The notes: generated by a model from the letters alone, not told the origin. Shown: positions 1 through 8,526, counted from the stretch's first letter. The stretch is 36,724 nt of DNA from Bacteroidales bacterium (GCA_016935355.1 JAFGRC010000101.1:1-36724), one strand, 5' to 3'. Numbers and translations: made by a program.

Positions 1-186
1 AATCCAGGTGCCATTTTCATATGTTATTGGTTTAAATTTGCCGGCCTCCTTGATAACTATTATTCCGGAACATGACAGCACAATACCGGAAATAAGTTTT
101 CACGTGGCCTGCATTTGTGATCAAAGTAAATGCATGATTGAAGTTCTTGCAACCTGTATTAGGCGAAATGCAATATTTCATCGGTA
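1..186. other. Left-edge intergenic sequence downstream of lon
   Basis: This stretch lies beyond the lon stop codon and holds no complete gene. On the minus strand an ATG at 20-18 (reading ATG AAA ATG GCA CCT GGA) could start a gene that runs off the left edge. Only six codons are visible, so nothing can be said about its product. I see no clear terminator hairpin for lon here. Confidence 0.3.
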
Positions 187-2643
187 TTATTCAATTTTTA
201 AAGGATTAGCCACTTTTTCCGCCAACAAGGCATTTTCAAAGACCTGCATGATCTCATTCACATAGATGAAATGCAAACCCTTCAGGTAGATGTCATTAAT
301 TTCATTAATGTCTTTACGGTTTTCTTCTGAAATTATAATTTCATCAATGTCGGCTCTTTTTGCCGCCAGAATTTTCTCCTTGATACCGCCAACCGGCAAT
401 ACCTTGCCCCGCAAGGTGATTTCACCGGTCATGGCCAGTTTGTTCCTTACTTTACGCTGCGTAAAAGCCGATGCAATTGAAGTTGCCATGGTAATGCCAG
501 CAGACGGTCCGTCTTTTGGAATGGCACCTTCCGGCACATGAATGTGAACATTCCAGTTTTCGAATATTTCAGGGCTTAAACCCAGTATATCACTGTGGGA
601 TTTAATGTATTCCAGTGCAATAACGGCAGATTCCTTCATTACCTCTCCAAGATTACCGGTTAGTGTAAGATTACCCTTCCCTTTGCTTAAACTGGTTTCC
701 ACAAAAAGAATATCTCCCCCCGTTGCTGTCCAAGCCAAACCTGTAACAACGCCTGCAAACTCATTACCCTGGTACTTGTCTTTTATATACCTGGGCGCGC
801 CCAAAATTTCATCAATTTCAGATAATGTGAGCTTTCTGTTAAAATTCTCTTCCAGGGCGACCTTTTTGGCAATGACCCTGATGATCTTGGACAGGTTTTT
901 ATTTAACTCCCTTACTCCCGACTCACGTGTGAAATTTTCTATAATGTATTCAAGCACTTTTTTGGAAAAGTTGATTGCCCTGGCCGGTAAACCATGGTTC
1001 CTGAGTTCTTTGGGAATAAGATGACGCCTGGCAATCTCAATTTTCTCCTCCAGAATGTAACCGCTAACATTGATCACTTCCATACGGTCGAGTAATGCCG
1101 GACTTATGGTACTGGTCGTATTTGCCGTGGCAATAAACAGCACCTTTGAAAGGTCGTATTCCATTTCAATGAAATTATCATGGAACGTACTGTTTTGCTC
1201 GGGATCAAGGACTTCAAGGAGCGCTGAAGCAGGATCTCCGTGGAAATCACGGCCAACTTTGTCAACTTCGTCCAGAACAAAAACCGGATTGGCAGATTTT
1301 ATCTTTTTCAGGCTTTGGATAATCCTGCCTGGCATGGCACCTATATATGTCTTTCTGTGACCACGGATCTCAGCTTCATCATGGAGCCCGCCGAGTGACA
1401 TTCTGATGTACCTCCTGTTAAGAGCTTTTGCAACTGATTTCCCCAGTGATGTTTTACCGACCCCCGGAGGTCCATACAGGCAGATGATGGGTGATTTCAT
1501 ATCACCTTTCAGCTTCAGCACAGCCAGATGCTCAACAATTCTTTCCTTGACTTTCTCGAGTCCGTAATGATCCTTGTCAAGGATCCGTTGTGCCCTCTTC
1601 AGATCAAAGTTATCTTTCGTATACTCGTTCCAGGGAAGTTCAAGCAATGTCTGCAGATAATTCAACTGAACAGAGTATTCGCCGGTTGCCGGATTTAACC
1701 GGTTAAGCTTATCCACTTCCTTCTGAAAGTTAAGCGCCACATCTTTCCCCCATTTTTTCTTTTTACCTTTTACTTTAAGCTCTTCTATTTCCTGCTCCAA
1801 AGGATTTCCACCCAGTTCATCCTGGATGGTTTTCATTTGCTGATGGAGAAAATATTCACGCTGTTGCTGGTCAATATCAATTTTTACCTTGGTTTGAATA
1901 TCATGTTTTAGTTCCAGCAGTTGCACCTCACGTGCAAGATACTGCAACAGTGAAATTGCACGCTTTTTCAGGTTGTTCATCTCCAGCAAATGCTGTTTTT
2001 CCGTCATCTTGATGTCGCTGTTTGAACTGATGAAATTTATCAGAAAAGATGAACTTTCGATATTTTTTACTGCAAATGAAGTTTCAGGCGGTATGTTGCT
2101 CGACAACTTAATGATCTTAAGTGACAGATCCTTAAGGGAACCTACGATGGCTTCAAATTCCGGATCCTTTTTTTTAGGCTTGACGTCTTCAAGTGAACTT
2201 ACCCGGGCTTTAAAATACGGCTCCGCTGACACGATCTGTTGAATCATGAACCGTTTTTTACCCTGAATGATCACAGAAGTGCTTCCGTCAGGCATTTCCA
2301 GGATTCTCAGCAACTGGGCTACAGTCCCCACTCTGTGCAGTTCATCTTCATCGGGATTATCCTTATTGGGATCCCTTTGTGCAACGGTTCCGATGATTTT
2401 GGATTTCTGATAGTATTCCCTGACCAGCTTCATGGATTTATCGCGGCTCACCGTAATGGGTATGATTACCCCCGGAAACAATACGGTATTGCGCAACGGC
2501 AAAATCGGAATCACATCAGGTATTTGTGTCAGGGTTATACTTTCCTCGTCTTCTTCCGAGATTAACGGTATGAAGTCAGCATCATCATTGACCTGAGATA
2601 AAAAAAAGAAATCATGGACAGGTTTTTCACGTAGTTTGCTCAT
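187..2643 (-). CDS. lon: ATP-dependent protease Lon (endopeptidase La)
   Basis: This is a cytoplasmic ATP-dependent serine protease that degrades misfolded and regulatory proteins. The 818 residues cover the full family architecture. An N-terminal LON substrate-binding domain (about 45-250) begins with the typical [13 protein letters not shown] stretch. A coiled-coil region follows, including [19 protein letters not shown]. The AAA+ module has Walker A GPPGVGKT at 391-398 and Walker [10 protein letters not shown] at about 454-462. The C-terminal protease domain has the catalytic Ser714 in PKDGPSAG and Lys757 in GGIKEKILA, so the Ser-Lys dyad is intact. The ATG start gives the expected length. 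A GGAGG motif lies 12 nt upstream (2656-2660 on the plus strand), unusual for this phylum and rather far for a ribosome site. The gene is separated from rpmE2 by a terminator and about 200 bp, so it is probably transcribed alone. Confidence 0.98.
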   Translation of the reverse strand: MSKLREKPVHDFFFLSQVNDDADFIPLISEEDEESITLTQIPDVIPILPLRNTVLFPGVIIPITVSRDKSMKLVREYYQKSKIIGTVAQRDPNKDNPDEDELHRVGTVAQLLRILEMPDGSTSVIIQGKKRFMIQQIVSAEPYFKARVSSLEDVKPKKKDPEFEAIVGSLKDLSLKIIKLSSNIPPETSFAVKNIESSSFLINFISSNSDIKMTEKQHLLEMNNLKKRAISLLQYLAREVQLLELKHDIQTKVKIDIDQQQREYFLHQQMKTIQDELGGNPLEQEIEELKVKGKKKKWGKDVALNFQKEVDKLNRLNPATGEYSVQLNYLQTLLELPWNEYTKDNFDLKRAQRILDKDHYGLEKVKERIVEHLAVLKLKGDMKSPIICLYGPPGVGKTSLGKSVAKALNRRYIRMSLGGLHDEAEIRGHRKTYIGAMPGRIIQSLKKIKSANPVFVLDEVDKVGRDFHGDPASALLEVLDPEQNSTFHDNFIEMEYDLSKVLFIATANTTSTISPALLDRMEVINVSGYILEEKIEIARRHLIPKELRNHGLPARAINFSKKVLEYIIENFTRESGVRELNKNLSKIIRVIAKKVALEENFNRKLTLSEIDEILGAPRYIKDKYQGNEFAGVVTGLAWTATGGDILFVETSLSKGKGNLTLTGNLGEVMKESAVIALEYIKSHSDILGLSPEIFENWNVHIHVPEGAIPKDGPSAGITMATSIASAFTQRKVRNKLAMTGEITLRGKVLPVGGIKEKILAAKRADIDEIIISEENRKDINEINDIYLKGLHFIYVNEIMQVFENALLAEKVANPLKIE

Positions 2644-2790
2644 AAAATATAATTACCTCCATTGTAATAACAAAATAAAAGACAAAATGTCAGTTGGTCA
2701 TCTAAAATCTTCCTTACTGAATCAGGTCAATCTTTATGCCACAAATTACACTACAGGCCGGCAATTGTCCTTCAATTAACGGCACCTACA

Positions 2791-2830
2791 AACAAAACAG
2801 CTCCGTTCCCCAAAGACAGAAACGGAGCTG
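2791..2830 (-). terminator. Intrinsic terminator of rpmE2
   Basis: A perfect 10-bp stem (CAGCTCCGTT at 2798-2807 paired with AACGGAGCTG at 2821-2830) encloses a 13-nt loop. On the minus strand it is followed by TTTTGTT. It starts about 20 nt past the rpmE2 stop codon, which is where a Rho-independent terminator is expected. Confidence 0.85.
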
Positions 2831-2849
2831 CTCCAACGATTCAGGATCG

Positions 2850-3122
2850 CTATTCCTTATTTTTCTTTTTATCGTAGTGCTTTTTATACCGGCTCATGTA
2901 TTTGTCAACTCGACCTGCGGTATCAACAAGTTTCATTTTGCCGGTGTAAAACGGGTGTGAAGTATTTGAAATTTCCAGTTTTACAAGAGGATATTCTTTC
3001 CCGTCCTCCAGAACAACCGATTCCTTTGACTGCACTGTTGATCTCGTAATAAAAGTAGAACCGTTCGACATATCTCTGAATGCGACCAGTCTGTATACTT
3101 CAGGATGTATTCCCTTTTTCAT
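2850..3122 (-). CDS. rpmE2: 50S ribosomal protein L31, type B (zinc-free)
   Basis: This is a large-subunit ribosomal protein that helps bridge the two subunits. The 90 residues start MKKGIHPEVYRLVAF and include SNGSTFITRSTV and SHPFYTGK, all typical of L31 type B. There is no cysteine anywhere, so the CxxC zinc-ribbon of the type A paralogue is missing. This is the C-minus form, which elsewhere substitutes for the zinc form under zinc limitation. The C-terminus is lysine-rich, as expected for rRNA contact. The gene has its own candidate promoter (3187-3216) and a strong terminator, so it looks monocistronic. No Zur-type operator is obvious in the leader, and whether this is the only L31 gene cannot be judged from the window. 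Confidence 0.96.
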   Translation of the reverse strand: MKKGIHPEVYRLVAFRDMSNGSTFITRSTVQSKESVVLEDGKEYPLVKLEISNTSHPFYTGKMKLVDTAGRVDKYMSRYKKHYDKKKNKE

Positions 3123-3186
3123 CGCCAGTAACTCTTTTTACTTGTTATTTGTTTTTATTATATTATCACCTCTTATTTTGGATTCG

Positions 3187-3216
3187 CAAAAGTAATTAAC
3201 TTTCCTTAAAATACAA
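3187..3216 (-). promoter_or_regulatory. Bacteroidota-type promoter for rpmE2
   Basis: On the minus strand, TTG (3216-3214) is followed by a 19-nt spacer and TACTTTTG (3194-3187). This fits the -33 TTG / -7 TAnnTTTG consensus of the Bacteroidota primary sigma factor with exact spacing. Transcription would start near 3180, giving a leader of about 60 nt ahead of the ATG at 3122. Confidence 0.65.
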
Positions 3217-3233
3217 GTGAATTTTTTTCATTG

Positions 3234-4457
3234 TTATTTATGACTTTCCCCCGGACGATCAGCTTTTTGCCTTTGATTCATTTCATTTTTATATCTTCTG
3301 AAAGGAAGCTTTTCATTAAATATATATCTGTAAGTAACATGCTTCTTGGCTCTCTGGGCACCGAGGGCTTCGTAAATTGCTATCATCTTCGGATTATAAT
3401 CACCTACCCATGATAATTCAAGTTCTTTATACCATGGTTTCTTCTTAAATACCTGGTACAGGTGGTAAAATATTGCTGATTCCACGCCGCTGTTCTGATA
3501 TAACGGAGTAACACCTCCCACAAAAGCCCTCATCCGGGTCATTTTATGTGTTACTTTATAATACATGAACCTTATCTTGTTCCAGAGATGAAGCTTGCCG
3601 TTAAAGTTCTCCAGAATCTGATTGAGATCAGGGTATAGAACAAAAAATGCAATTGGCTTATCGTTATAATAAGCAAACCATATAATATCTTCATCAATAA
3701 TTGCTTTTGCCTTCTTGAAGGTCTCGTTAATAAATGCAGGATCGAGCGGTGTGAAATCTTCCTTGTAGACTGCCCAGGCAGCATTATAAATATCAACCAG
3801 ATCGTTTAGGAATTTATCTTTTTCACGGAATGTAAAATGACGGAATGAATATCCCGGTCTCCTGGAAAGCCATTCGGCAATTTTCATAATCCTGTCGGGG
3901 AATTGTACAATTTTGCCGTCTGGTTCCCTGGCCATCCGATGGTAAGTATATTGTTCAAAATAATTCTTAAATCCATACCCTTCAAAAATTGACCTGTAAT
4001 AAGGAAAGTTATATGGCATGCCATATGCCTGTTTTATGAATCCGTCAATCAGCAGGCCCCAGTAGACAAAATTCTCGCCAAAGTTTATTGGTCCGTCCAT
4101 TGCCTCCATACCATGAGACCTTAACCATTCTCTTGCGGCATCGAAGAGTATATTTGCCGCTTCCTGGTTTCTGATGCACTCGAAGAATCCGGTTCCACCT
4201 GTTGGCTGAGTATTCTCGTAAGCTTTATTCTTATCATAAAATGCCGCAATTCTTCCTGTCAGGCTGCCATTATCGTCCTTCAGGATCCAGCGGATGGCAT
4301 CTCCGTTCTTAAAACAGGAATTCCTGTCCGGGTTAAATATGTTTTCGATCTCCATATCCAGCGGACAAGTCCAGTTAGGATCATTTTTATAAAGGATCTT
4401 GGGAACTTCGAGGAATTCCTGCCGGGTTGTTTTATCAGTAACTTCAACAAGCTTCAT
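3234..4457 (-). CDS. GNAT-like acyltransferase family protein (function unknown)
   Basis: This 407-residue soluble protein belongs to a family common in Bacteroidota and usually annotated as hypothetical or GNAT N-acetyltransferase. The N-terminus (MKLVEVTDKTTRQEFLEVP) leads into a first acyltransferase-like half. The C-terminal half has a GNAT-like acetyl-CoA loop, YQNSGVESAIFYHLY, followed by ELSWVGDYNPKMIAIYEALGA. That segment resembles motif B of GNAT enzymes, where a late beta strand and an N-P-[KM]-[AM]-I helix close the fold. I chose the ATG at 4457 over an adjacent GTG at 4460. The gene sits 14 nt behind the aminotransferase gene and is almost certainly cotranscribed with it. The substrate is unknown. 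The acetyl-CoA role is inferred from the fold, and no catalytic residue can be named. Confidence 0.75.
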   Translation of the reverse strand: MKLVEVTDKTTRQEFLEVPKILYKNDPNWTCPLDMEIENIFNPDRNSCFKNGDAIRWILKDDNGSLTGRIAAFYDKNKAYENTQPTGGTGFFECIRNQEAANILFDAAREWLRSHGMEAMDGPINFGENFVYWGLLIDGFIKQAYGMPYNFPYYRSIFEGYGFKNYFEQYTYHRMAREPDGKIVQFPDRIMKIAEWLSRRPGYSFRHFTFREKDKFLNDLVDIYNAAWAVYKEDFTPLDPAFINETFKKAKAIIDEDIIWFAYYNDKPIAFFVLYPDLNQILENFNGKLHLWNKIRFMYYKVTHKMTRMRAFVGGVTPLYQNSGVESAIFYHLYQVFKKKPWYKELELSWVGDYNPKMIAIYEALGAQRAKKHVTYRYIFNEKLPFRRYKNEMNQRQKADRPGESHK

Positions 4458-4471
4458 CACCCAGATATTTT

Positions 4472-5938
4472 TTATAATTCAAACCATTTATGAAGCCATG
4501 AAGGCGTTTTGCCAACCATGGAAAAATGCTCAAATTCATTTTTTTTCGGATCATAAATATAGTCTTTTTCCCATTTATCATGATTCATTACGATCTCGTT
4601 AAGAGAATCCAGAAAATAGAACAATTCACGGTCCGTCATGGTAGGGTGGAGTGAAATCCTCACCCATCCTGGTTTTTCCGACAAATCACCATGACTGATC
4701 CTTTCTGTGATCTCATGGGACCTGTTATAAGAAAGTTCCAGCAAAAAATGGCCATATGTACCGGCACATGCGCAACCGCCCCGTACCTGGATCCCGAAAC
4801 GGTCACTTAACAGTTTAACAATCAGGTTAAAATGTATTTTTTCGTGATAAAAAGATATGATACCGAGTCTTTGTTCAACATTACCTGCCAGTATTTTGAT
4901 ACCGGGTATTTTCCTGATCCCGTCCAGCGCCGGCTTCACCATTTCTTCCTCACGTTCAAGGATTTTTTGAACATTCATTTTCTCTTTCAGGTTCAAGGCA
5001 AGGGCTGCCCTGATGGCCTGCAAAAATCCCGGTGTTCCTCCATCCTCGCGCGCTTCAATATCGTCCACATATTTATATTCTCCCCAGGGATTTGTCCAGT
5101 CTACAGTTCCACCGCCAGGATCATCGGGTATCTCGGCATCATAAAGTGACGAATCGAAAACAAGCACACCTGAAGAACCGGGGCCTCCAAGAAATTTATG
5201 CGGTGAAAAATAAATCGCATCCAGCTTCTTCATGGGATCGGAAGGATGCATGTCGATCCCCGTATAAGGTGCTGATGCCGCAAAGTCGATAAAGCACAAG
5301 CCATTGTTACTGTGCATAATACCTGCCATTTCATGGTAAGGTGTGACAATTCCGGTTACGTTCGAGCAAGCCGTGAACGCTCCGATTTTAAACCTGCGGT
5401 TCTCATACTCCTTCAGCTTTCTGTTCAGTTCTTCAAGATCAACCAGAAGGTTTTCATCTGGTTGCAACATGACCACATCTGCCAGGGTCTCGTACCATGA
5501 AGTCTGGTTTGAATGATGTTCCATGTGTGTTATAAATACTACCGGCCTGTTCTGTAAACCTTTACCCGTTATCCCCCTTTTCTTTCCAACCTTTAATCCC
5601 AGAATGCGCTGAAGCTTGTTCACAACGCTCGTCATTCCGGAACCGGCCGTAATGATAACGTCAGCATCACCTGCATTTACCTGTTTTTTGATTGTTTCAT
5701 GGGCATGATGATAACTCAGGGTCATCCGGGAACCGGTTTCACTTGTTTCTGTATGTGTGTTGGCGATAAACGGACCAAAATCGTGCTGTAATTTATCCTC
5801 AATAGGTTTGTAAAGTCTACCGCTTGCAATCCAGTCGAGGTACACAATCTTCTTTTCCCCGTATGGAGTCTGGTAAAAGGAATTGATACCGACTATATTC
5901 TTACGGAATGTACTGAAGTATGCTTCCAGGGAACTCAT
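4472..5938 (-). CDS. Class V aminotransferase / cysteine desulfurase-like PLP enzyme
   Basis: This 488-residue protein is a fold-type I PLP enzyme related to the NifS/SufS/Csd family. Visible features are the phosphate-binding segment ITAGSGMTSVVNK (97-108), Asp218 in CFIDFAASAPY (expected to hold the pyridine nitrogen), and the Schiff-base lysine Lys248 in YFSPHKFLGGPGSSG. A cysteine-bearing loop, VRGGCACAG (385-393), sits where cysteine desulfurases carry their catalytic cysteine. The protein is about 80 residues longer than SufS, mostly at the C-terminus. That extension is rich in aromatic and charged residues and ends in SWLHKWFEL. No suf or isc genes are nearby, so a dedicated Fe-S role is not supported. 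It is the first gene of a two-gene operon with the GNAT-like protein. A TAAATTTG box (5954-5961, minus) lies 16 nt upstream of the ATG but lacks a matching -33 element. Confidence 0.88.
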   Translation of the reverse strand: MSSLEAYFSTFRKNIVGINSFYQTPYGEKKIVYLDWIASGRLYKPIEDKLQHDFGPFIANTHTETSETGSRMTLSYHHAHETIKKQVNAGDADVIITAGSGMTSVVNKLQRILGLKVGKKRGITGKGLQNRPVVFITHMEHHSNQTSWYETLADVVMLQPDENLLVDLEELNRKLKEYENRRFKIGAFTACSNVTGIVTPYHEMAGIMHSNNGLCFIDFAASAPYTGIDMHPSDPMKKLDAIYFSPHKFLGGPGSSGVLVFDSSLYDAEIPDDPGGGTVDWTNPWGEYKYVDDIEAREDGGTPGFLQAIRAALALNLKEKMNVQKILEREEEMVKPALDGIRKIPGIKILAGNVEQRLGIISFYHEKIHFNLIVKLLSDRFGIQVRGGCACAGTYGHFLLELSYNRSHEITERISHGDLSEKPGWVRISLHPTMTDRELFYFLDSLNEIVMNHDKWEKDYIYDPKKNEFEHFSMVGKTPSWLHKWFEL

Positions 5939-6059
5939 GCGAATTGTGGATTACAAATTTAAATATAAGCACTTGGATGATTCTTTTTTATGATAATAAT
6001 CGTAATTTTATTTTCTTATGGCTTATACTGATCATTCATGACCCAAACAACTTTGTAAG

Positions 6060-6503
6060 ATGTTGAAGATCATTCATGTCCTGGAAAAACTTTTAATCAG
6101 CTCGATTATGCTGGTTTTTTCAATCATTCTGGTGCTCGCCTTTGTAGATGTGGCATATGAGATATACACAGACGTGATTGCACCGCCTGTATTTGTGGTA
6201 GATGCCAATAATCTGATGGAACTTTTCAGCCTGTTTCTGATCATTATTATTGGTATTGAACTTCTTGAAACGATAAAGGCATATCTTCAGAGTCAGGTTG
6301 TGCATGTCGAGCTTGTTGTGCTCGTGGCGATCATTGCCATTGCCAGAAAAGTAATCGTATGGGATTTTAATAAATACACGTTCAATGAACTGATTGCACT
6401 TGCCATTATGGTTATCGCTCTGGGATTAACGTATTTTCTTGTAAAAAAAGCCGGAACCTGCTGGAAGATCGGAACTGACACAAATCATGAAATGAAAAAA
6501 TAA
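6060..6503 (+). CDS. PsiE-like phosphate-starvation-inducible membrane protein
   Basis: This is a small integral membrane protein of 147 residues with four hydrophobic segments (about 10-33, 51-70, 77-97 and 107-127). The motif FNELIALAIMVIALGLTYFLVKK at the fourth segment, together with LELLETIKAYL-like and AIARKVIVWD segments, matches the PsiE family. The family name comes from phosphate-starvation induction in E. coli, but the molecular function is unknown. No Pho genes are present here, and the regulation is not visible. The gene stands alone between the divergently transcribed aminotransferase operon and tRNA-His. Confidence 0.8.
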   Translation: MLKIIHVLEKLLISSIMLVFSIILVLAFVDVAYEIYTDVIAPPVFVVDANNLMELFSLFLIIIIGIELLETIKAYLQSQVVHVELVVLVAIIAIARKVIVWDFNKYTFNELIALAIMVIALGLTYFLVKKAGTCWKIGTDTNHEMKK

Positions 6504-6577
6504 TTGACTGCGTGTGTCAAATTATTTAAAAGATGTCTAAATTTGCGCTCCTGAAAAGCAATTTTACTTTGTATCAA

Positions 6578-6608
6578 TTGCATAATCCTTTTAGCTTCAA
6601 TAAATTTG
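6578..6608 (+). promoter_or_regulatory. Bacteroidota-type promoter for tRNA-His
   Basis: TTGC (6578-6581), a 19-nt spacer and TAAATTTG (6601-6608) match the -33/-7 consensus exactly. Transcription would start near 6613, about 33 nt before the mature 5' end of the tRNA. Confidence 0.7.
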
Positions 6609-6645
6609 GGAGTCGTTTTATTAAACATAACTTTTTTGATTATAT

Positions 6646-6720
6646 GGTGGTTGTAGCTCAGTTGGTTAGAGCGCCAGATTGTGGCTCTGGAGGTCGCCGG
6701 TTCGAATCCGGTCTTCCACC
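6646..6720 (+). tRNA. tRNA-His (anticodon GTG)
   Basis: The cloverleaf is clear. The D arm begins GCTCAGTTGGTTAGAGC. The anticodon stem CCAGA/TCTGG flanks the loop TTGTGGC, which gives anticodon GTG. The T arm is GCCGG-TTCGAAT-CCGGT. The extra G at -1 (6646), diagnostic of histidine tRNAs, faces discriminator C73 (6720). The 3' CCA is not encoded (the next bases are CTG), so it must be added by nucleotidyltransferase. In the acceptor stem, GTGGTTG faces CTTCCAC, leaving two adjacent U-U oppositions at pairs 5-68 and 6-67. Confidence 0.95.
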
Positions 6721-6724
6721 CTGC

Positions 6725-6754
6725 ATCCCGGAATAAAAACCGGGATTTTTTATT
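6725..6754 (+). terminator. Intrinsic terminator of tRNA-His
   Basis: A 7-bp stem (ATCCCGG at 6725-6731 with CCGGGAT at 6740-6746) and an A-rich 8-nt loop are followed directly by TTTTTATTT. It lies 5 nt past the tRNA and would stop read-through into the phosphatase gene. Confidence 0.85.
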
Positions 6755-6820
6755 TCCTCAGCGATTAAAACCCTTTATCAGGAAATCCCTTACCTTTACA
6801 GCATTAATCTTTATTGCATT

Positions 6821-7702
6821 ATGAAAATCTGGACCAATTTTCATTCGCATTCAACATACTGTGACGGCAAATCAGAACCCGGTGATTTTGTTAAGGAAGC
6901 CTTCAATAGAGGTTTCCATGCATTCGGGTGTTCGTCACATGCACCTGTACCTTTTCCGTCACACTGGAATATGCCTCTTGAAAAGCTTCAGGATTATCTG
7001 AGTACGATCAACCGGTTAAAAAGCAGATATAAAGGTCATATACAGGTATATACCGGACTGGAAATTGACTATATTGAAGGACACTGGGGCTATGCCGGCA
7101 GCTTTCTGAAGGAGCTGCCTTTGGACTACCGCATCGGATCGGTACATTATCTTGACCGCCTGCCTGACGGTTCATTTTTTTGCTTTGACGGAAAACCGGA
7201 AGGATTCTTTGAAAAAATTGAATTACTCTATAAAAATGATTTTAAAGCTGTTATCAGAAAATATTATCATCATGTCAGGCAAATGATCAAATATGACACA
7301 CCTGATATTATCGGGCACCTTGACAAAATTAAAATGCACAATACTGTCAGAAAGTATTTTGACGAGAATGAAAAATGGTATGTCCGGGAACTGGAAGACA
7401 CCATTGATCTTATTTCCGAGAAAAAGTGCATTGTAGAAGTAAATACAAGGGGATTGTACCGCCACGATCCTCCGATGCTGTACCCAAGCCAATGGGTGCT
7501 CGAATATATGTTTGAAAAAAACATACCGGTCATGATCAATTCAGATGCCCACCATCCCTCTGAAATTGACACAGGTTATGACTTTGCAGCCAAAGTGCTG
7601 CATGAAACCGGATGGGATACTTTGAGGATATTGATAAACGGAGCGTGGACTGATGTTCCGTTTGACACTGACGGATTGAAAATCGATAAAATAAAACAGT
7701 AA
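6821..7702 (+). CDS. PHP-family histidinol-phosphatase
   Basis: This is a metal-dependent phosphatase of the PHP superfamily, 293 residues long, and would dephosphorylate L-histidinol phosphate in histidine synthesis. PHP motifs are visible in order: the HSHSTYCDG metal site near the N-terminus (His8, His10), SSHAP (about 40-44), GLEIDYIEG, GSVHYL, GHLDKIK (about 166), EVNTRGLYR and NSDAHHP near the C-terminus. All of the expected metal ligands appear to be kept. The His-phosphatase assignment comes from family resemblance. Other PHP phosphoesterases share these motifs and no his gene lies nearby, so the substrate is less certain than the fold. The gene is preceded by the tRNA terminator and is probably transcribed alone. 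It converges with the YwqK-like gene, with 46 bp between the two stops and no clear hairpin there. Confidence 0.85.
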   Translation: MKIWTNFHSHSTYCDGKSEPGDFVKEAFNRGFHAFGCSSHAPVPFPSHWNMPLEKLQDYLSTINRLKSRYKGHIQVYTGLEIDYIEGHWGYAGSFLKELPLDYRIGSVHYLDRLPDGSFFCFDGKPEGFFEKIELLYKNDFKAVIRKYYHHVRQMIKYDTPDIIGHLDKIKMHNTVRKYFDENEKWYVRELEDTIDLISEKKCIVEVNTRGLYRHDPPMLYPSQWVLEYMFEKNIPVMINSDAHHPSEIDTGYDFAAKVLHETGWDTLRILINGAWTDVPFDTDGLKIDKIKQ

Positions 7703-7748
7703 GCGTCAAATAACAAACGTTGATTCTTTACTGTTGCCTTAGTACTTC

Positions 7749-8354
7749 TTACTGTCCGGTTACCTGTCCCGTTTCATCCATGCGGATCCACGCTCCTACC
7801 CGCCTGTTTGCCGAATATTTCCCTTTCTCCCTGATATCTCCGTTTGGATACATGGTAAGATATGGTCCGTCAAGGACATCATTAATATAGTGAACTTCCA
7901 CAATCAAATTACCATCATCATCCCATTTTTGCCATTTACCGGACATCATCCCGTTTTGGTAACTGCCTTTCCACACAAGATTTCCGTTTGGATAATAGGA
8001 ATATGACGCTCCGTGCAGCCGTCCATTCTTAAACCTGAATTCTTCCTTGACCAGATCTGTATGGGTATAATAAATTTTACAAACTCCTGAAAAGGGTTTA
8101 AGTCCCTGAGGTGTGTAAAAAATGTCAGGTTTGATATCATTCTCTGTAATGACGATCTCCTTTGCGCATGAAAAGAAGCCCAGCACCATTATCACGGGTA
8201 TGAAAACCCAAAGCAAGCTTTGGAAACATATTCCGCAGTAAACTGCAGGGTATTGAACCCTCCGACTGAAGTCGGGATTGTTCGACTTACAGATTTCAGT
8301 TCGCTCCGCTTCTGAAACCTGAGTCTCACGAATAAACAAATACCCTCTCTTCAT
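7749..8354 (-). CDS. MORN-repeat / YwqK-like lipoprotein with an odd N-terminus
   Basis: The C-terminal 120 residues contain MORN-type repeats of the YwqK antitoxin-like family, for example FKNGRLHGASYSYYPNGNLVWKGSYQNGMMSGKW and YINDVLDGPYLTMYPNGDIREKGKY in pieces of about 23 residues. Just before them is a hydrophobic stretch ending in a lipobox, VLGFFSC, so the mature protein is probably an envelope lipoprotein. Translation from the ATG at 8354 puts about 45 unusual residues before that signal, and these are encoded by the tandem-hairpin element described separately. A TTG at 8216-8214 would give a compact 16-residue lipoprotein signal. The reading frame is open throughout, so I report the ATG but doubt it. 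The YwqK name does not imply a toxin partner, and none is seen. Confidence 0.7.
   Translation of the reverse strand: MKRGYLFIRETQVSEAERTEICKSNNPDFSRRVQYPAVYCGICFQSLLWVFIPVIMVLGFFSCAKEIVITENDIKPDIFYTPQGLKPFSGVCKIYYTHTDLVKEEFRFKNGRLHGASYSYYPNGNLVWKGSYQNGMMSGKWQKWDDDGNLIVEVHYINDVLDGPYLTMYPNGDIREKGKYSANRRVGAWIRMDETGQVTGQ
8235..8317. repeat. Cluster of four short hairpins, repeat-like element
   Basis: Four inverted repeats follow each other with almost no gap: GCAGT/ACTGC (8235-8239, 8242-8246), GGGT/ACCC (8248-8251, 8257-8260), CCGAC/GTCGG with a TGAA loop (8262-8266, 8271-8275) and TTTCAG/CTGAAA (8294-8299, 8312-8317). They sit inside the 5' part of the YwqK-like reading frame. Such packing suggests a dispersed palindromic repeat or structured RNA, not conserved coding sequence. 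No second copy is present in this window. Confidence 0.5.
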
Positions 8355-8361
8355 AGTAATT

Positions 8362-8400
8362 TGCGTTAATAGTTTGTACACCTTTATTAACGCACGTTAA
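8362..8400. promoter_or_regulatory. Nested inverted repeats, possible operator
   Basis: TGCGTTAATA (8362-8371) and TATTAACGCA (8385-8394) form a perfect 10-bp inverted repeat with a 13-nt gap. The second arm overlaps a 14-bp palindrome, TTAACGCACGTTAA (8387-8400). The half-site [GA]CGTTAA therefore occurs three times in alternating orientation within 39 bp. It lies just upstream of the ATG at 8354, a fitting place for a repressor operator, but no regulator can be named. Confidence 0.4.
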
Positions 8401-8526
8401 AGTTAATGGTTCCTGAATATTGATGAACCCCGCCTTTGCTTTAATGAAATGTTGAAATACATATATGAACAACCCGGTAGTAAAACTCGCGTACGTACAC
8501 AGGAGTGAATAATAAATCTTACCGGA

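Noticed and set aside
8-265. 85-codon plus-strand frame at the left edge
   Set aside because: It is antisense to the end of lon, has an atypical composition and lacks any recognisable motif.
6533-6736. 67-codon plus-strand frame across the tRNA-His gene
   Set aside because: It reads through the tRNA and has no family resemblance, so it is a chance open frame.
7749-8354. YwqK-like protein as the antitoxin of a toxin-antitoxin pair
   Set aside because: No toxin gene lies next to it, and the MORN-type repeats alone do not show antitoxin function.
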